This document shows, piece after piece, positions 52,892 through 62,652 of a stretch of DNA of 64,000 nt (position 1 is the first letter of the stretch; every line of letters starts with the position of its first letter). The notes beneath the pieces are model-generated. The model saw only the letters and a list, made by a program, of their open reading frames with translations. It had not been told where the DNA came from and searched no databases. The position numbers and the translations under genes are program-made. Source of the DNA: Pseudomonadales bacterium (lineage in GTDB: Bacteria > Pseudomonadota > Gammaproteobacteria > Pseudomonadales > Azotimanducaceae); NCBI GenBank assembly GCA_028279305.1, contig JANQOA010000384.1, forward strand, positions 1 through 64,000. Direction: 5' to 3'.

Positions 52892-54427
52892 ATGTCTTCT
52901 ATAAACATTCGCCCCGGTGTCTCTGTTCTATCCGTACTCCAACACCTGAACTACCGACCCTGGTTCGCACTCTCTGAGTTTGTTGACAACTCTATTCAGA
53001 GCTTCCTGGATGCCGGCGACGACATCAAGGCGGTTGATGGGGGCGGCGCCACCCTCCGCGTTGAAATTGTTGTGGACAGCGGCGATACCGCGAGAATCGT
53101 CGTTCGAGATAACGCCGGTGGAATCGCTCAAGCTGATTTTCCCAGGGCGTTTCGGCCAGCCGAACTGCCGCCAGACAGGTCAGGCTTGTCCGAGTTCGGC
53201 ATGGGTATGAAAAGTGCCGCATGCTGGTTCGCACCCCGTTGGCGGGTGCGGACTTCGGTGCTTGGAGACCCTTTTGAGAGAGAGATAGAGTTCGATATCG
53301 AACGCATCGTAAACGATAATTTGGAAGAACTGGAGGTTCGAGCAACAAAAACTGCTGAGGATGCTCACTATACTGAGGTCATCCTTGAAAACCTACATCG
53401 TCCACCAGTCGGTCGCACACTTGGCAAAATCAAAGAGCACCTCAAGGATATCTATCGCCATTTTACAGAGGACGGCAAACTCGATCTCCAGCTAAACGGG
53501 GAAGTTCTGACTTATGAACCACCTGAGATTCTTCAAGCCCCGCACTACCGTGAACCCGAGGGAAAACCGATTGTCTGGCGAAAGGACTTTGAGTTTGATT
53601 TTGGCCAAGGTCTTCGAGCCAATGGATTTGCTGCAATCAGATCTCAGGCCAGTACTTCCTATGCCGGCTTCGCACTGTTCCGCCGACGGCGCCTGATTCA
53701 AGGGAGTGGTGATGAAGGATACCGTCCCGAGTTTATATTCGGTAAATCAAACACGTTCGTTTACCAAAGGGTCTTTGGTGAAATTAGCCTGGAAGGGTTT
53801 GACGTAAGTCATACGAAAGATGGGTTTCAATGGGATGAGAACGAACAACCTTTCCTAGAGATTCTAAGAGAGGAACTTACTGGGACTGAAATCCCACTTC
53901 TACAACAGGCTCGCGAATACCGTGTTGCCAGAAAACCAAGTTCGTACCGTGGGGGGGCAAAGGTAGCTGCAGATCGCGTGGGACAGGTTCTTCGACAATA
54001 CGCAGGTCCCATCGTGGAACGCCTTAGTGAAGAAAATCACAACGAGCCTCCTCCGAAGGAGTTACACGACCACCAGCAACTGACACGACGTGTTATAGAA
54101 ATTGAACTAAAGGGGCAACGTTGGCTGCTCGGGCTTGAACTTACCGCAGACCCCGCCGTCGGCGACTGGCTGGAGCTAAGCGAGCAACTTGCGCCCCAAC
54201 CCGACACCGAAACTACCAAGACACTCGGCGTGAGGCTGTCCTTGGGCCATCCGTTCATGCAGCGATTCAGCGGCGTGGATAGTGACGAAATAGAACCGTT
54301 TCTTCGTCTCGCGTCCGCGCTTGCACTAGCAGAGGTCATCGCGCGCGATGGAGGCATAAGGATGGCCGGAAGTATTCGGCGAAACATCAACGAACTGCTA
54401 AGGCACGCGCTTTGGCGAACACCTTAA
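52892..54427 (+). CDS. GHKL ATPase, MutL/MORC-like
   Basis: A 511-residue protein whose first 150 residues form a GHKL (Hsp90/MutL/histidine kinase-like) ATPase: ALSEFVDNSIQSF (Glu29, Asn33), VRDNAGGI (Asp73-Gly77) and LSEFGMGMKSAA. A C-terminal MORC/S5-like domain follows. Prokaryotic relatives of MORC in a cluster with a Z1 helicase, a PD-(D/E)XK nuclease and a cytosine methyltransferase were described by Iyer and colleagues as parts of restriction-modification-like systems. The gene is 11 bases upstream of the Z1 gene, in the same operon. A role as a clamp or DNA-loop motor is inferred. Confidence 0.82.
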   Translation: MSSINIRPGVSVLSVLQHLNYRPWFALSEFVDNSIQSFLDAGDDIKAVDGGGATLRVEIVVDSGDTARIVVRDNAGGIAQADFPRAFRPAELPPDRSGLSEFGMGMKSAACWFAPRWRVRTSVLGDPFEREIEFDIERIVNDNLEELEVRATKTAEDAHYTEVILENLHRPPVGRTLGKIKEHLKDIYRHFTEDGKLDLQLNGEVLTYEPPEILQAPHYREPEGKPIVWRKDFEFDFGQGLRANGFAAIRSQASTSYAGFALFRRRRLIQGSGDEGYRPEFIFGKSNTFVYQRVFGEISLEGFDVSHTKDGFQWDENEQPFLEILREELTGTEIPLLQQAREYRVARKPSSYRGGAKVAADRVGQVLRQYAGPIVERLSEENHNEPPPKELHDHQQLTRRVIEIELKGQRWLLGLELTADPAVGDWLELSEQLAPQPDTETTKTLGVRLSLGHPFMQRFSGVDSDEIEPFLRLASALALAEVIARDGGIRMAGSIRRNINELLRHALWRTP

Positions 54428-54438
54428 GGTATTGATCC

Positions 54439-56679
54439 ATGGCAGAAGGTGAGGGAAGCCTAACAGACGAAGTGCGAATAGAGGTCGCAAGTCAAGAAAG
54501 CCAGATGAGATGGCAACCGCATATTGGCGCCGAGACACTGGGACTTGTTGAGCACATAGGATTACCGCGCGAGAGCGTAAACGTTATTCGGGATGAAGCA
54601 ATTCAGATTATCGGCAGATGTGTGTCGCCGCACCAACGTGCCGGCCAGGCTACCGGGCTTGTTGTCGGATATGTGCAAAGCGGGAAGACCCTGTCGTTTA
54701 CCACAGTTGCCGCGTTAGCGCGCGACAACGGATATCCAGTTGTAATCGTCATTTCTGGCACATCTATAACACTTACCAACCAATCACGGAGTCGTCTTGA
54801 GAACGATCTGCGGCTAAACCAACGCGATGACCGAGTATGGCGCCATCTACATCAACCAAGCCTAAATGACCAAGCTCATATCAGCATTCGAAACGTTCTT
54901 GAAGAATGGAGAGATCCTGAAGTCCCAGTTCATGGGCGACCAACGATCTTGATCACTGTAATGAAGCACCACCAGCGTTTAGAGCAGCTAACTGTTGTTC
55001 TGGGCCGCGTTAATCTTGGAGGAATACCTGTTCTAATCATCGATGATGAGGCTGATCAAGCTGGTTTAAACAACCTAATAAATGAAGGTGAGGAGAGCAC
55101 CACTTATCGACGGTTAGTTGAACTCAAGCAGACGCTACCACATCATACTTTTCTGCAATATACAGCCACCCCTCAGGGCCCTCTCTTAATCAATCTGATT
55201 GACGTGCTCTCCCCAGAATTCGCAAGAACAGTATCGGCTGGTGACGAATACACTGGAGGCAGGGAGTTCTTTCTTAACGGTGAACAATTGCTACGGATCA
55301 TTCCACCAGATGATATTCGCACAAGAAACAATCCCGTGGATGAAACACCAGAGAGCTTGCTACGGGCATTGCGGTTCTTTTTCGTCGGAGTAGCTACCGG
55401 GATGTTACACGAGGAAGGCCGCGGCAACCGGACGATGATGGTGCATCCCTCACATCGAACAGCGTCTCATGGCGATTACTTTCGATGGGTACGAGCGACT
55501 TGTGACATGTGGCAGACAATACTCAGTAATCCAGAAGATCCAGATAACCAAGATCTCAACTCGGATTTCCGCGTAGCCTACGACGACCTCACAACAACCG
55601 TCGAGGATCTACCACAGTTCGACGATATCTGGCGAGTACTCCGGTTGGCCATCCGTCGGACGGAACGTCACCTTGTTAACGCAACGGGTGGGCAGACACC
55701 CCAAGTGGACTGGAGGGCCTCATATTCGCATATTCTGGTCGGCGGCCAGGCGTTGGATCGCGGATTCACCGTAGAAGGTCTCACTGTAACTTATATGCCA
55801 CGCGGGCCTGGAACGCGTACAGCCGACACAATCCAACAGAGAGCCCGGTTCTTTGGTTACAAGCGACGGTATATTGGATTCTGTCGAGTATACCTAGAAC
55901 AAGACGTCGCAATTGCCTACCGCCGCTACGTTGAGCATGAGGAAGACATAAGGGCAAGACTTATCGAATTCCAAGATCGACCACTCAACGAGTTGCGTCG
56001 CGCATTCTTAATTCCACGCGGCTTTCGTCCTACTAGAGACAGCATTATTGATGTTGGCTACGTGACAACGTCACTTTGGGAGGGCTGGTTTTCCCCACGA
56101 GCCCCCCAACACCCGGCAGAGACAGTTGCAGAAAATCGGCGAGTGATCGGGGAATTCCTTTCCACCTTAGACCTGATAGAAGATGAAGGTCATCCCGACA
56201 GATCACCGCTTCAGCGTCACCTACATGCTCCTGCTGTACCACTCCAGGTTGCTTACGAACACCTGCTGATGAACCTGCGCTTCGGCAGGCTAACTGATGC
56301 GCAAAACTTCCTCGGCGTGCTCATTGTTTTGCGCCATCACTTGAGCCAAAACGTAGATGCAACCTGCAACATTTACCTCATGAGTGGCGGTGAAACCCGT
56401 CGTCGGACCTTGAACGAGCAGCATGAGATTCCGAACCTGTTTCAAGGCGAAGCTCCAGTGAGCCCACGCAAACGCCGAGGTGAGATTTACCCAGGAGATC
56501 GCGCGATACGCGGAGACAATGAATCGCCGACAATACAAATCCACACCCTGCGATTAGAGAAACCTCGCGGCGTAGTGACGCTAGATGATGTTCCCAACGT
56601 GGCGGTTTGGATACCCGGCCCGATGGGTGCAAACGTCCTGATCCAACAGCAAGGTGGAGAAGATTATACCGATGACTAG
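54439..56679 (+). CDS. Z1-domain superfamily 2 helicase-like ATPase
   Basis: A 746-residue ATPase. Walker A is GYVQSGKT (77-84), Walker B IDDEAD (201-206), the following motif is QYTATPQ (240-246). The Z1 signature is GGQALDRGFTVEGLTVTYMPR (435-455), then QQRARFFGYKR (467-477). Z1 proteins accompany MORC-like ATPases and PD-(D/E)XK nucleases in restriction systems. The stop overlaps the start of the nuclease gene by eight bases. Confidence 0.85.
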   Translation: MAEGEGSLTDEVRIEVASQESQMRWQPHIGAETLGLVEHIGLPRESVNVIRDEAIQIIGRCVSPHQRAGQATGLVVGYVQSGKTLSFTTVAALARDNGYPVVIVISGTSITLTNQSRSRLENDLRLNQRDDRVWRHLHQPSLNDQAHISIRNVLEEWRDPEVPVHGRPTILITVMKHHQRLEQLTVVLGRVNLGGIPVLIIDDEADQAGLNNLINEGEESTTYRRLVELKQTLPHHTFLQYTATPQGPLLINLIDVLSPEFARTVSAGDEYTGGREFFLNGEQLLRIIPPDDIRTRNNPVDETPESLLRALRFFFVGVATGMLHEEGRGNRTMMVHPSHRTASHGDYFRWVRATCDMWQTILSNPEDPDNQDLNSDFRVAYDDLTTTVEDLPQFDDIWRVLRLAIRRTERHLVNATGGQTPQVDWRASYSHILVGGQALDRGFTVEGLTVTYMPRGPGTRTADTIQQRARFFGYKRRYIGFCRVYLEQDVAIAYRRYVEHEEDIRARLIEFQDRPLNELRRAFLIPRGFRPTRDSIIDVGYVTTSLWEGWFSPRAPQHPAETVAENRRVIGEFLSTLDLIEDEGHPDRSPLQRHLHAPAVPLQVAYEHLLMNLRFGRLTDAQNFLGVLIVLRHHLSQNVDATCNIYLMSGGETRRRTLNEQHEIPNLFQGEAPVSPRKRRGEIYPGDRAIRGDNESPTIQIHTLRLEKPRGVVTLDDVPNVAVWIPGPMGANVLIQQQGGEDYTDD

Positions 56680-57670
56680 CCTCTGGGAAGCCTTTACGGG
56701 GTTATCCGTTCCTGAATCTTCTGAGGAGACACTGTCCTTCGCTGCAACGCACGGGGATGGATGGCATGCACTCGTCGCGAAGGATTCTGAATGTCGCCCC
56801 GCCATCCTCATTCGAGAATCGACCGCCGCGTCAGGTGCAGCACCCGTCTCGCTTCAGAATCTTCGAGTGGAGCACAGCATGTTGTGTCGCGTTCGACGCG
56901 AAGGTGCTGTTGTTGACGAGGAGGATCGGTACTCAATAATTAACTGCATGGCACATGACATTGCTCTGCAAAAGCTTTTCTTGGGAGTCTTTGAAGGCAC
57001 TTTAATGAAAATCACCGAACCTCCATCAGCCCAGCTAATCACGGAGATTGTAGAGCGGCTTGTATCGATGTTCCTCGCCGCCGCGCAGCCAGCACAACGC
57101 AATGTTCAGGGACTTTGGGCTGAGTTATTCGTTATCTACCGGTCCTCATCTCCAAAAACCTTAGTCGAAGCTTGGCACGCAGACCCTACGGAAATCCACG
57201 ACTTTTCCCTCGGCAGTGAGAGGGTTGAAGTGAAAAGCGCACGCGGCCCAAAGCGGGAACACCACTTCACACTCGCGCAACTGCGCCCCCCTTTGGGCGT
57301 CTCCGCAACAATCGTGTCTCTTTTGGTGAGTCGTATTGCCGGCGGCCTATCGCTAGGATCTTTATGGGCCGACGTACGCGACGCTGTTAGCGGTTATCCA
57401 ACGCTTCGACTCAAGGTCGACCAACTGTGTATGGCTTCACTTGGGGAAGCGTGGGAAGCATCACGCTCGGAGTGTTTTGATGCTGGGGTCGCTGCTCGGT
57501 CTCTGCGCCTTTACGACTGTTCAGACATCCCTAGTGTTGAGCTTCCGATTCCACATGGAGTAAGTGACGTCAGATTTCGCGCTGACTTGACTAACGTGGA
57601 AGCGTCCATAGTTGAAACCCGGCTAACCCCCACCGATCCACTCGCGACCGCGTGTTTAGCCAGCGCTTGA
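56672..57670 (+). CDS. PD-(D/E)XK nuclease-like protein (DUF4420 type)
   Basis: A 332-residue protein with a restriction-endonuclease-like core: NVQGLWAELFVI (Glu151), an acidic strand in HDFSLGSERVEVKSARG (Asp177, Glu186-Val-Lys188). This matches the PD-(D/E)XK arrangement of DUF4420-type proteins found beside Z1 genes. It is probably the cutting component. The ATG at 56672 overlaps the Z1 gene by eight bases and has GGAGAAG upstream; a GTG at 56654 is an alternative. Confidence 0.75.
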   Translation: MTSLWEAFTGLSVPESSEETLSFAATHGDGWHALVAKDSECRPAILIRESTAASGAAPVSLQNLRVEHSMLCRVRREGAVVDEEDRYSIINCMAHDIALQKLFLGVFEGTLMKITEPPSAQLITEIVERLVSMFLAAAQPAQRNVQGLWAELFVIYRSSSPKTLVEAWHADPTEIHDFSLGSERVEVKSARGPKREHHFTLAQLRPPLGVSATIVSLLVSRIAGGLSLGSLWADVRDAVSGYPTLRLKVDQLCMASLGEAWEASRSECFDAGVAARSLRLYDCSDIPSVELPIPHGVSDVRFRADLTNVEASIVETRLTPTDPLATACLASA

Positions 57671-57958
57671 GTTCGGCTGTCAACAAACAGTATTGGCCCT
57701 TGTACCAGTGGTAACGGTTAGAGTTAGCACAACGAGGTGAATTGCTTACGGCTCAACTACAACGGGTGCTTCGGATCTACCGGTCGCTAGAGTACAACCT
57801 GCAATTTAAACCCAAGTCGCGGTTGAAAAGACCTAATCCTGAAGTGCTGGATGAACCTAGACAGTCTGGCCGATCGACGTTATGCAGTTTACGCTTACAA
57901 TTGTCGTACTTCTACGTTCAGCCGCTTATCAAAACACCTGAAAGAGCGCGACAACATA

Positions 57959-58039
57959 ATGAACGAACCGCGATCCACTCCAATCGAAGAATATGAAATC
58001 GAAAGCCGTAGCGTGTTCGTCAAACGCGACGACTTGTAA
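57959..58039 (+). pseudogene. Short N-terminal remnant ending in VKRDDL
   Basis: 26 codons from the ATG at 57959: the end SRSVFVKRDDL looks like the start of a PLP-dependent lyase of the ACC-deaminase type, whose N-terminus reads (V)KRDDL. The frame then hits TAA and reads AQLPATPPEL, vaguely like the next segment of those enzymes. I take it as a decayed fragment. Low confidence. Confidence 0.3.
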
Positions 58040-58130
58040 GCTCAGTTGCCCGCAACACCTCCTGAGTTAACGAACAGGCGCCCTGCCAAAGGAAAGAAAA
58101 AGTCCTATCATCTATCGCGACTGGGGCAGG

Positions 58131-58269
58131 ATGGACAATCAACCCCCTTGCAGTTTTTGTAGCAAACTACCGCTTGAAGCCAGTCAAGATCACGTTGGTT
58201 AATCCTCATCGGGAAGTTATCAACACAACATGTGATTCTTGTTGGGGAACACGTAGCTCGTCACCTTGA
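58131..58269 (+). pseudogene. Possible frameshifted zinc-ribbon remnant
   Basis: The first frame gives PCSFCSK (a C-x2-C pair) and ends at 58202. The other frame, to 58269, continues NPHREVINTTCDSCWGT with a second C-x2-C pair. One base change near 58190 would join them into a 45-residue zinc ribbon. The gap from 57671 to 58289 otherwise holds nothing I can support. Confidence 0.3.
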
Positions 58270-58289
58270 CCACAAGCAATGAAGGGCGA

Positions 58290-59228
58290 TTAAGGTAGGG
58301 TCGGATTTCCGAGGTCCGGCAACGCTTCTATTGTCGCCTCCTTTATGTCCGAATCCCAATAAGCTCCCGCCGCTATCCCCACAAGTACTCCCGTCGCTAG
58401 AATCGCCCATCCAGCCGGTGTTACACCCAACAATGTACCCAATGCTGCGCCACCCCATTGCGCCGCCATGGCTCCAGCTACACCTGAAGCGTAGCCAAAA
58501 GCCGCTGCTGCTGATTCGCCAACACCTTCCTTAAACTCTTCGTAAGACCGAGCTGTAGCCATTTTCAGCCCAGGTCCAAAGAAGGGAGCAACGAGTAGTA
58601 AACGGCTGACACTCCCCAACCTACGCGCACCTTCAGCGCTTAGCTCGATATTTCTTCGGAGCGCAAGTTCAGGCCGCATGACCGTCTTGCGTAAACTGTT
58701 TCTAATGAGTCGCTGTTTCTGATTCCCTTCGGGGAGCAACTCAATTCTCGCGAACGCGTCAACCAACTCGTCATAGCTTGCTTTTGGATACGCATTAACG
58801 CTTACCGAAGTAACAAGCTTTGACCTGCCGAGCGGCGCGAACGAATGGTCTTTCGCAGACACTGAAGTAGACATCCATTTGCGGTATTGGGTTTCGGTCG
58901 GTACATCTGTTGATATGTATTCTTCGAGTATAGCGCGATGTGACTCTTTAAGGATGGTAGAAGCCTCTTCAAGTAGCCCCAGGTACTTCCTGCCACCACC
59001 TATTACCTTACGGACATCGCCGAGGCTGAACTCATTCGCAAATTCGGTAAACTCCTCCCAGCTTTCAGCAGGTACTTGAAATTGACCCGGTTCATTCACC
59101 ATTCCTGAGCTTTCTACTATTGCGACGGAAGGTACATCTTTATAGCTTGGGTATTCTAGAACCGCCGTGTCTATAGCACTAGAATTTCCACCAAACTCTA
59201 ATAAGGATGAGGGGATACGAAGTGACAT
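58290..59228 (-). CDS. Unknown protein with C-terminal glycine-rich hydrophobic region
   Basis: A 312-residue protein without signal peptide. The N-terminal two thirds are soluble and partly helical. The C-terminal 100 residues contain alternating small residues and hydrophobic segments (AAAAFGYASGVAGAMAAQWGG, ATGVLVGIAAGAYW) with glycine-zipper character, as in membrane-inserting effectors or toxins. It starts three bases after the stop of the 974-aa gene, so they are one operon. No family recognised. A pore-forming role is a guess. Confidence 0.6.
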   Translation of the reverse strand: MSLRIPSSLLEFGGNSSAIDTAVLEYPSYKDVPSVAIVESSGMVNEPGQFQVPAESWEEFTEFANEFSLGDVRKVIGGGRKYLGLLEEASTILKESHRAILEEYISTDVPTETQYRKWMSTSVSAKDHSFAPLGRSKLVTSVSVNAYPKASYDELVDAFARIELLPEGNQKQRLIRNSLRKTVMRPELALRRNIELSAEGARRLGSVSRLLLVAPFFGPGLKMATARSYEEFKEGVGESAAAAFGYASGVAGAMAAQWGGAALGTLLGVTPAGWAILATGVLVGIAAGAYWDSDIKEATIEALPDLGNPTLP

Positions 59229-59231
59229 CTA

Positions 59232-62156
59232 CTAATCCCTAAAACGATATCCGATTCGCTCGCCTGTTTCCTCATGCTTCAGAAAAACTCGAGCGTGAAA
59301 ATCTCTAGGTCCCCAGGATCTGAGCCAATCAAGTTGATTTGCTTCGTACTCGAATGTTACTTTCCCTGCCCCGCCAGACCGATCTTTGTGCTCTACTAGT
59401 GAACCGTCGACATACAAGAACCACGGCTCGGAATCTCTGGCCGGAGGTTTCACCTCAAAGCTAAGCTTGTTACGAACAGTTCTGAGATCGTGCTCCGTGA
59501 TATAGTCCGGATTCTGGTCCATGTCGGTACCAGACTCATCGCTTAACGAACTCGCTTCCGCGCGAATGAGTTCAGTTTCTGCTCGTTGGTGATCCTTTTC
59601 CAAATTGCGCATGTCTTTCGCAAACTCTTCTGTGCCGTCACCCTGACCCATTATTGCATCTATGTAGAGCGCTCCAGAATCAAATGCGAAGTCTGCTCGT
59701 TTCACAAGCGGGCACTTCTGAGAGACTTCGGACTCACCAATCTGTTTCCTTAGTTCGTCTATTACTTTGCGAACCTCTTCCAGTTCTCCCGAGCAATCAA
59801 CATCACCCTCGTATACATGGTTCCAGCGTAGAACCCCAAAACCCGGGTCATCCTCTTTACACTCTTCGTCTCCGTCGCCATCGCCTGTATCCGAGTCGTA
59901 TTCATTACGAATGACCTGAAGGAGTTGTCGTAGAAAACGACAAGAAAACCGAATGAAATCTTCATCGTCGGATAGATCAACGGGAGCTGTATAGCGCAGA
60001 TGATTTAGTAGATCATCGAGTTCCGATCGCATGAACGTCTTAACATCTCGGATCTCTGTACCCTCTATCAAAGCAGGACCCGCGGACACCATTATCTTAA
60101 AATCATCCAAGAACAGACCTGCTTGATAGTGGTTCAAGAGTCGGTACAGGTTTAGGTTAAGCGTCGCCCCGCTATTGATGTTTTTGATTTTATGTGTAAC
60201 CGAATTCGTCGTGGTCAGGCTTACCTTTTGACTAACAGTCACCTTTGTTTCGGTTCTCGACTTTCGGGATATCTCCTGTGATGTTCGTTTGACGGCTCGA
60301 TTCAAAGTGCGCGCCACAGACCTAGTAGATCGTTTTCCGGATAACGAACCACCATACGTACCATAGGGAGTCGGAACAGAAGCGCTAGTTGATGCAGCTA
60401 CACCTCTTGACGATTCCTTTGTGACCTCTCTCTCGAATGTAGATTCAAAATCTCGCCTGTTTACAGTCGACAACTCGGTAAGCGTTGTCGCTGTAGACGT
60501 AGTAGAACTCTCCGTTTCTTCACTTCTGCTTATCGTTATTTCTTGCTCCTCTCCCGGAGCAAGGGGAATCGAAGCTGCCATTTCTCCCATTCTGTTTCCA
60601 AACCAAGCGAACCGATACGAAAGGTCTTCATTTAGAGCTAATTCCGGATCATCGTTGATCGAGAGTCCTCGGCATGGTCGAACGAAGAATGTGTACCCTG
60701 CAAGCAACTGGCGCCCCACAATCGTATTTTCGTACACAGGAACTGCTACCACGCACTTTCGCCTAAATGACTCGTCGCTATCGCACGCATTCATTACCTC
60801 CGACAACGTCGACCCATCTTTAGACTCTAGATACCCGCCAGGTCTTTCGGTCATTAAGAAGACGTTAAACCCAGCTTCCTCATACGCCTTCGCCCCCTCT
60901 ACCCAGGGGTCATAGTCGATTACTTCAAGGCTGGCGTTTTGTGGGGATGGGCTTGTGACCTTATGAAAGAAGGTATAAGTCTTGGAGTGGTGACGCGGAA
61001 CTTGATACGTTTTGCTTTTCGAACTGAAAAGGCGTCTCCGCTTTTTCTTCACCGTATGCCAAGTTGTCCAGCTCGTTGTTCTAATTTGTTCGAGATACAG
61101 CTCACCCCTCTCTACTGTGAACCGGAGGGGATCGACACCTTCTCTCTTTACAGTGATAGTGGCTTTATCCAGAAACATGCGGTAACCGAGGTCAGCTGCG
61201 GCATCTGCAATTTGGTTTTCGATTACTTTCTGATTTTGTGACGGTTCCATGAGCGCATGATATTGCTCCGAAAGGGCACGCCAACCTTCTGCAGTGGTTG
61301 GTACCGACGCATCATCTCCAATTAGTTTTCCCGCGCTATCTGCCATACGCTTGGCGATAGCTGCTTCTGCGGCAACGTATCCCCATTGACGAGCTATTAG
61401 CGCTGCGTCCGCTCGATAGGTATCCACGACAGAAAACCCTTCTTGAGCACTCTGAATTGCCCCCTCAACCAACAAACTTAACTTCGTCGCTTCATCTGGG
61501 ACCACCTTGCCGTAAATCATTTCGATACCATGAACGGCTTCAAATCCATTGGCCAGAAAGTCATTCAGTTGAAGGTATCTGGTAACTCCCGTAGCTTCAT
61601 TTACGCTTACATAAGGACGATAAAACCGCTCGCCTCGGCTGCCAAAGTCGATGTGAAATACAATTCCAGGGTTAGCTTCGCTAGCGTTGGGGTATTGGAG
61701 AGGCACGAAGTTCAACTCGCCATCAGTTACTCTCGGGAGTTGGACGGGTGTTCGAGTTGCGTACTTGTCATCTCGCACATCGATTCCAAATGTTACATTC
61801 TCAAGTTTTGGTAAACAGCCAACGACATATGCCGGCTTTGTAATGTCTGGATCACCACTGAGGTCTTCTAGTGTCCAGAGATATACTCGCTTAACATGAA
61901 GTTGATCAACTAGGTAATCATTCGTAACGTCATCTGCAACACCCCACTTTTCAAAAAAATAGCCCCGAAGAAACTCAGCATCGTATCCCGGTCCGTCATC
62001 GTCCGGTTTGTCGTCGAATACCTCGTCCCACGCCATCTCATTTTGTGGTACCACACGATCTCGTACAAACGTATAGGCCTCTGGAGCCTCTACTAGGCCG
62101 AACGGCGGGTTGACTACTATTTTTGACTTAAGTCCCTGATCTTGTGCTTCCTCCAT
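59232..62156 (-). CDS. Large unrecognised protein (974 aa), operon partner of the 312-aa protein
   Basis: A 974-residue protein from the ATG at 62156, with GAGGGAGAG six bases upstream; a TTG at 62171 is less likely. It has no signal peptide. Residues about 1-400 are acidic and globular. About 520-680 are Ser/Thr-rich with repeated ESSTTSTATTLTELSTVNRR- and TSQEISRKSRTETKV-like segments, then RLLNHYQAGLFLDDFKIM. A highly acidic stretch (DTGDGDGDEECKEDD) and a beta-rich C-terminus follow. I do not recognise the family. It is encoded next to the restriction island and beside an IS3 element, on the opposite strand. A secreted or structural role, or a defence component, is possible. Confidence 0.7.
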   Translation of the reverse strand: MEEAQDQGLKSKIVVNPPFGLVEAPEAYTFVRDRVVPQNEMAWDEVFDDKPDDDGPGYDAEFLRGYFFEKWGVADDVTNDYLVDQLHVKRVYLWTLEDLSGDPDITKPAYVVGCLPKLENVTFGIDVRDDKYATRTPVQLPRVTDGELNFVPLQYPNASEANPGIVFHIDFGSRGERFYRPYVSVNEATGVTRYLQLNDFLANGFEAVHGIEMIYGKVVPDEATKLSLLVEGAIQSAQEGFSVVDTYRADAALIARQWGYVAAEAAIAKRMADSAGKLIGDDASVPTTAEGWRALSEQYHALMEPSQNQKVIENQIADAAADLGYRMFLDKATITVKREGVDPLRFTVERGELYLEQIRTTSWTTWHTVKKKRRRLFSSKSKTYQVPRHHSKTYTFFHKVTSPSPQNASLEVIDYDPWVEGAKAYEEAGFNVFLMTERPGGYLESKDGSTLSEVMNACDSDESFRRKCVVAVPVYENTIVGRQLLAGYTFFVRPCRGLSINDDPELALNEDLSYRFAWFGNRMGEMAASIPLAPGEEQEITISRSEETESSTTSTATTLTELSTVNRRDFESTFEREVTKESSRGVAASTSASVPTPYGTYGGSLSGKRSTRSVARTLNRAVKRTSQEISRKSRTETKVTVSQKVSLTTTNSVTHKIKNINSGATLNLNLYRLLNHYQAGLFLDDFKIMVSAGPALIEGTEIRDVKTFMRSELDDLLNHLRYTAPVDLSDDEDFIRFSCRFLRQLLQVIRNEYDSDTGDGDGDEECKEDDPGFGVLRWNHVYEGDVDCSGELEEVRKVIDELRKQIGESEVSQKCPLVKRADFAFDSGALYIDAIMGQGDGTEEFAKDMRNLEKDHQRAETELIRAEASSLSDESGTDMDQNPDYITEHDLRTVRNKLSFEVKPPARDSEPWFLYVDGSLVEHKDRSGGAGKVTFEYEANQLDWLRSWGPRDFHARVFLKHEETGERIGYRFRD

Positions 62157-62384
62157 GTCTCTCTCCCTCAATCGAATGTTCTGCTAAGCGTGTAGTAACT
62201 GTAGCCACTCTCTACTATGTACAAAAAGGGATCTCTTGAATACTTACTTTTACTCACCTGATTGCTCTGTAGGCAACTTCAACGCACTTAACTTGAAGTG
62301 GCAATTCACATGGTAATGACCTTAACAACTAACCCATGAGCGAGATCGGATTTCCCGATAAAGTAGACCCAAGGGAGGTCCCGA

Positions 62385-62652
62385 TTGAAACGAAAACGAT
62401 TCACCGAAGAACAGATCATCGGCATCTTGAAGGAGCACGAAGCAGGTGTGTCCGCCGCCGAACTCGCACGCAAGCACAGTTTTGCGGAAGGGCACCTTAT
62501 ACTCGTGGAAGTCCAAGTACGGCGGTATGGAAGTCTCAGAAGCGAAGCGACTTCGTGAACTGGAGAGCGAGAACAACCGACTTAAGAAATTGCTGGCTGA
62601 GACGATGCTCGATAAGGAAGCGTTGGAAGCAGCTCTGCGAAAAAAGTGGTGA
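62385..62652 (+). pseudogene. IS3 orfA (transposase N-terminal part), frameshifted
   Basis: Translation from the TTG at 62385 gives the HTH start MKRKRFTEEQIIGILKEHEAG expected for orfA, then shifts after GAAGGG near 62491-62496. The frame continues correctly, from TLYSWKSKYGGMEVSEAKR onwards, in a +1 frame to 62652. One extra base explains both. The A-AAA-AAG heptamer at 62640-62646 would allow the usual -1 frameshift into orfB. Confidence 0.8.
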
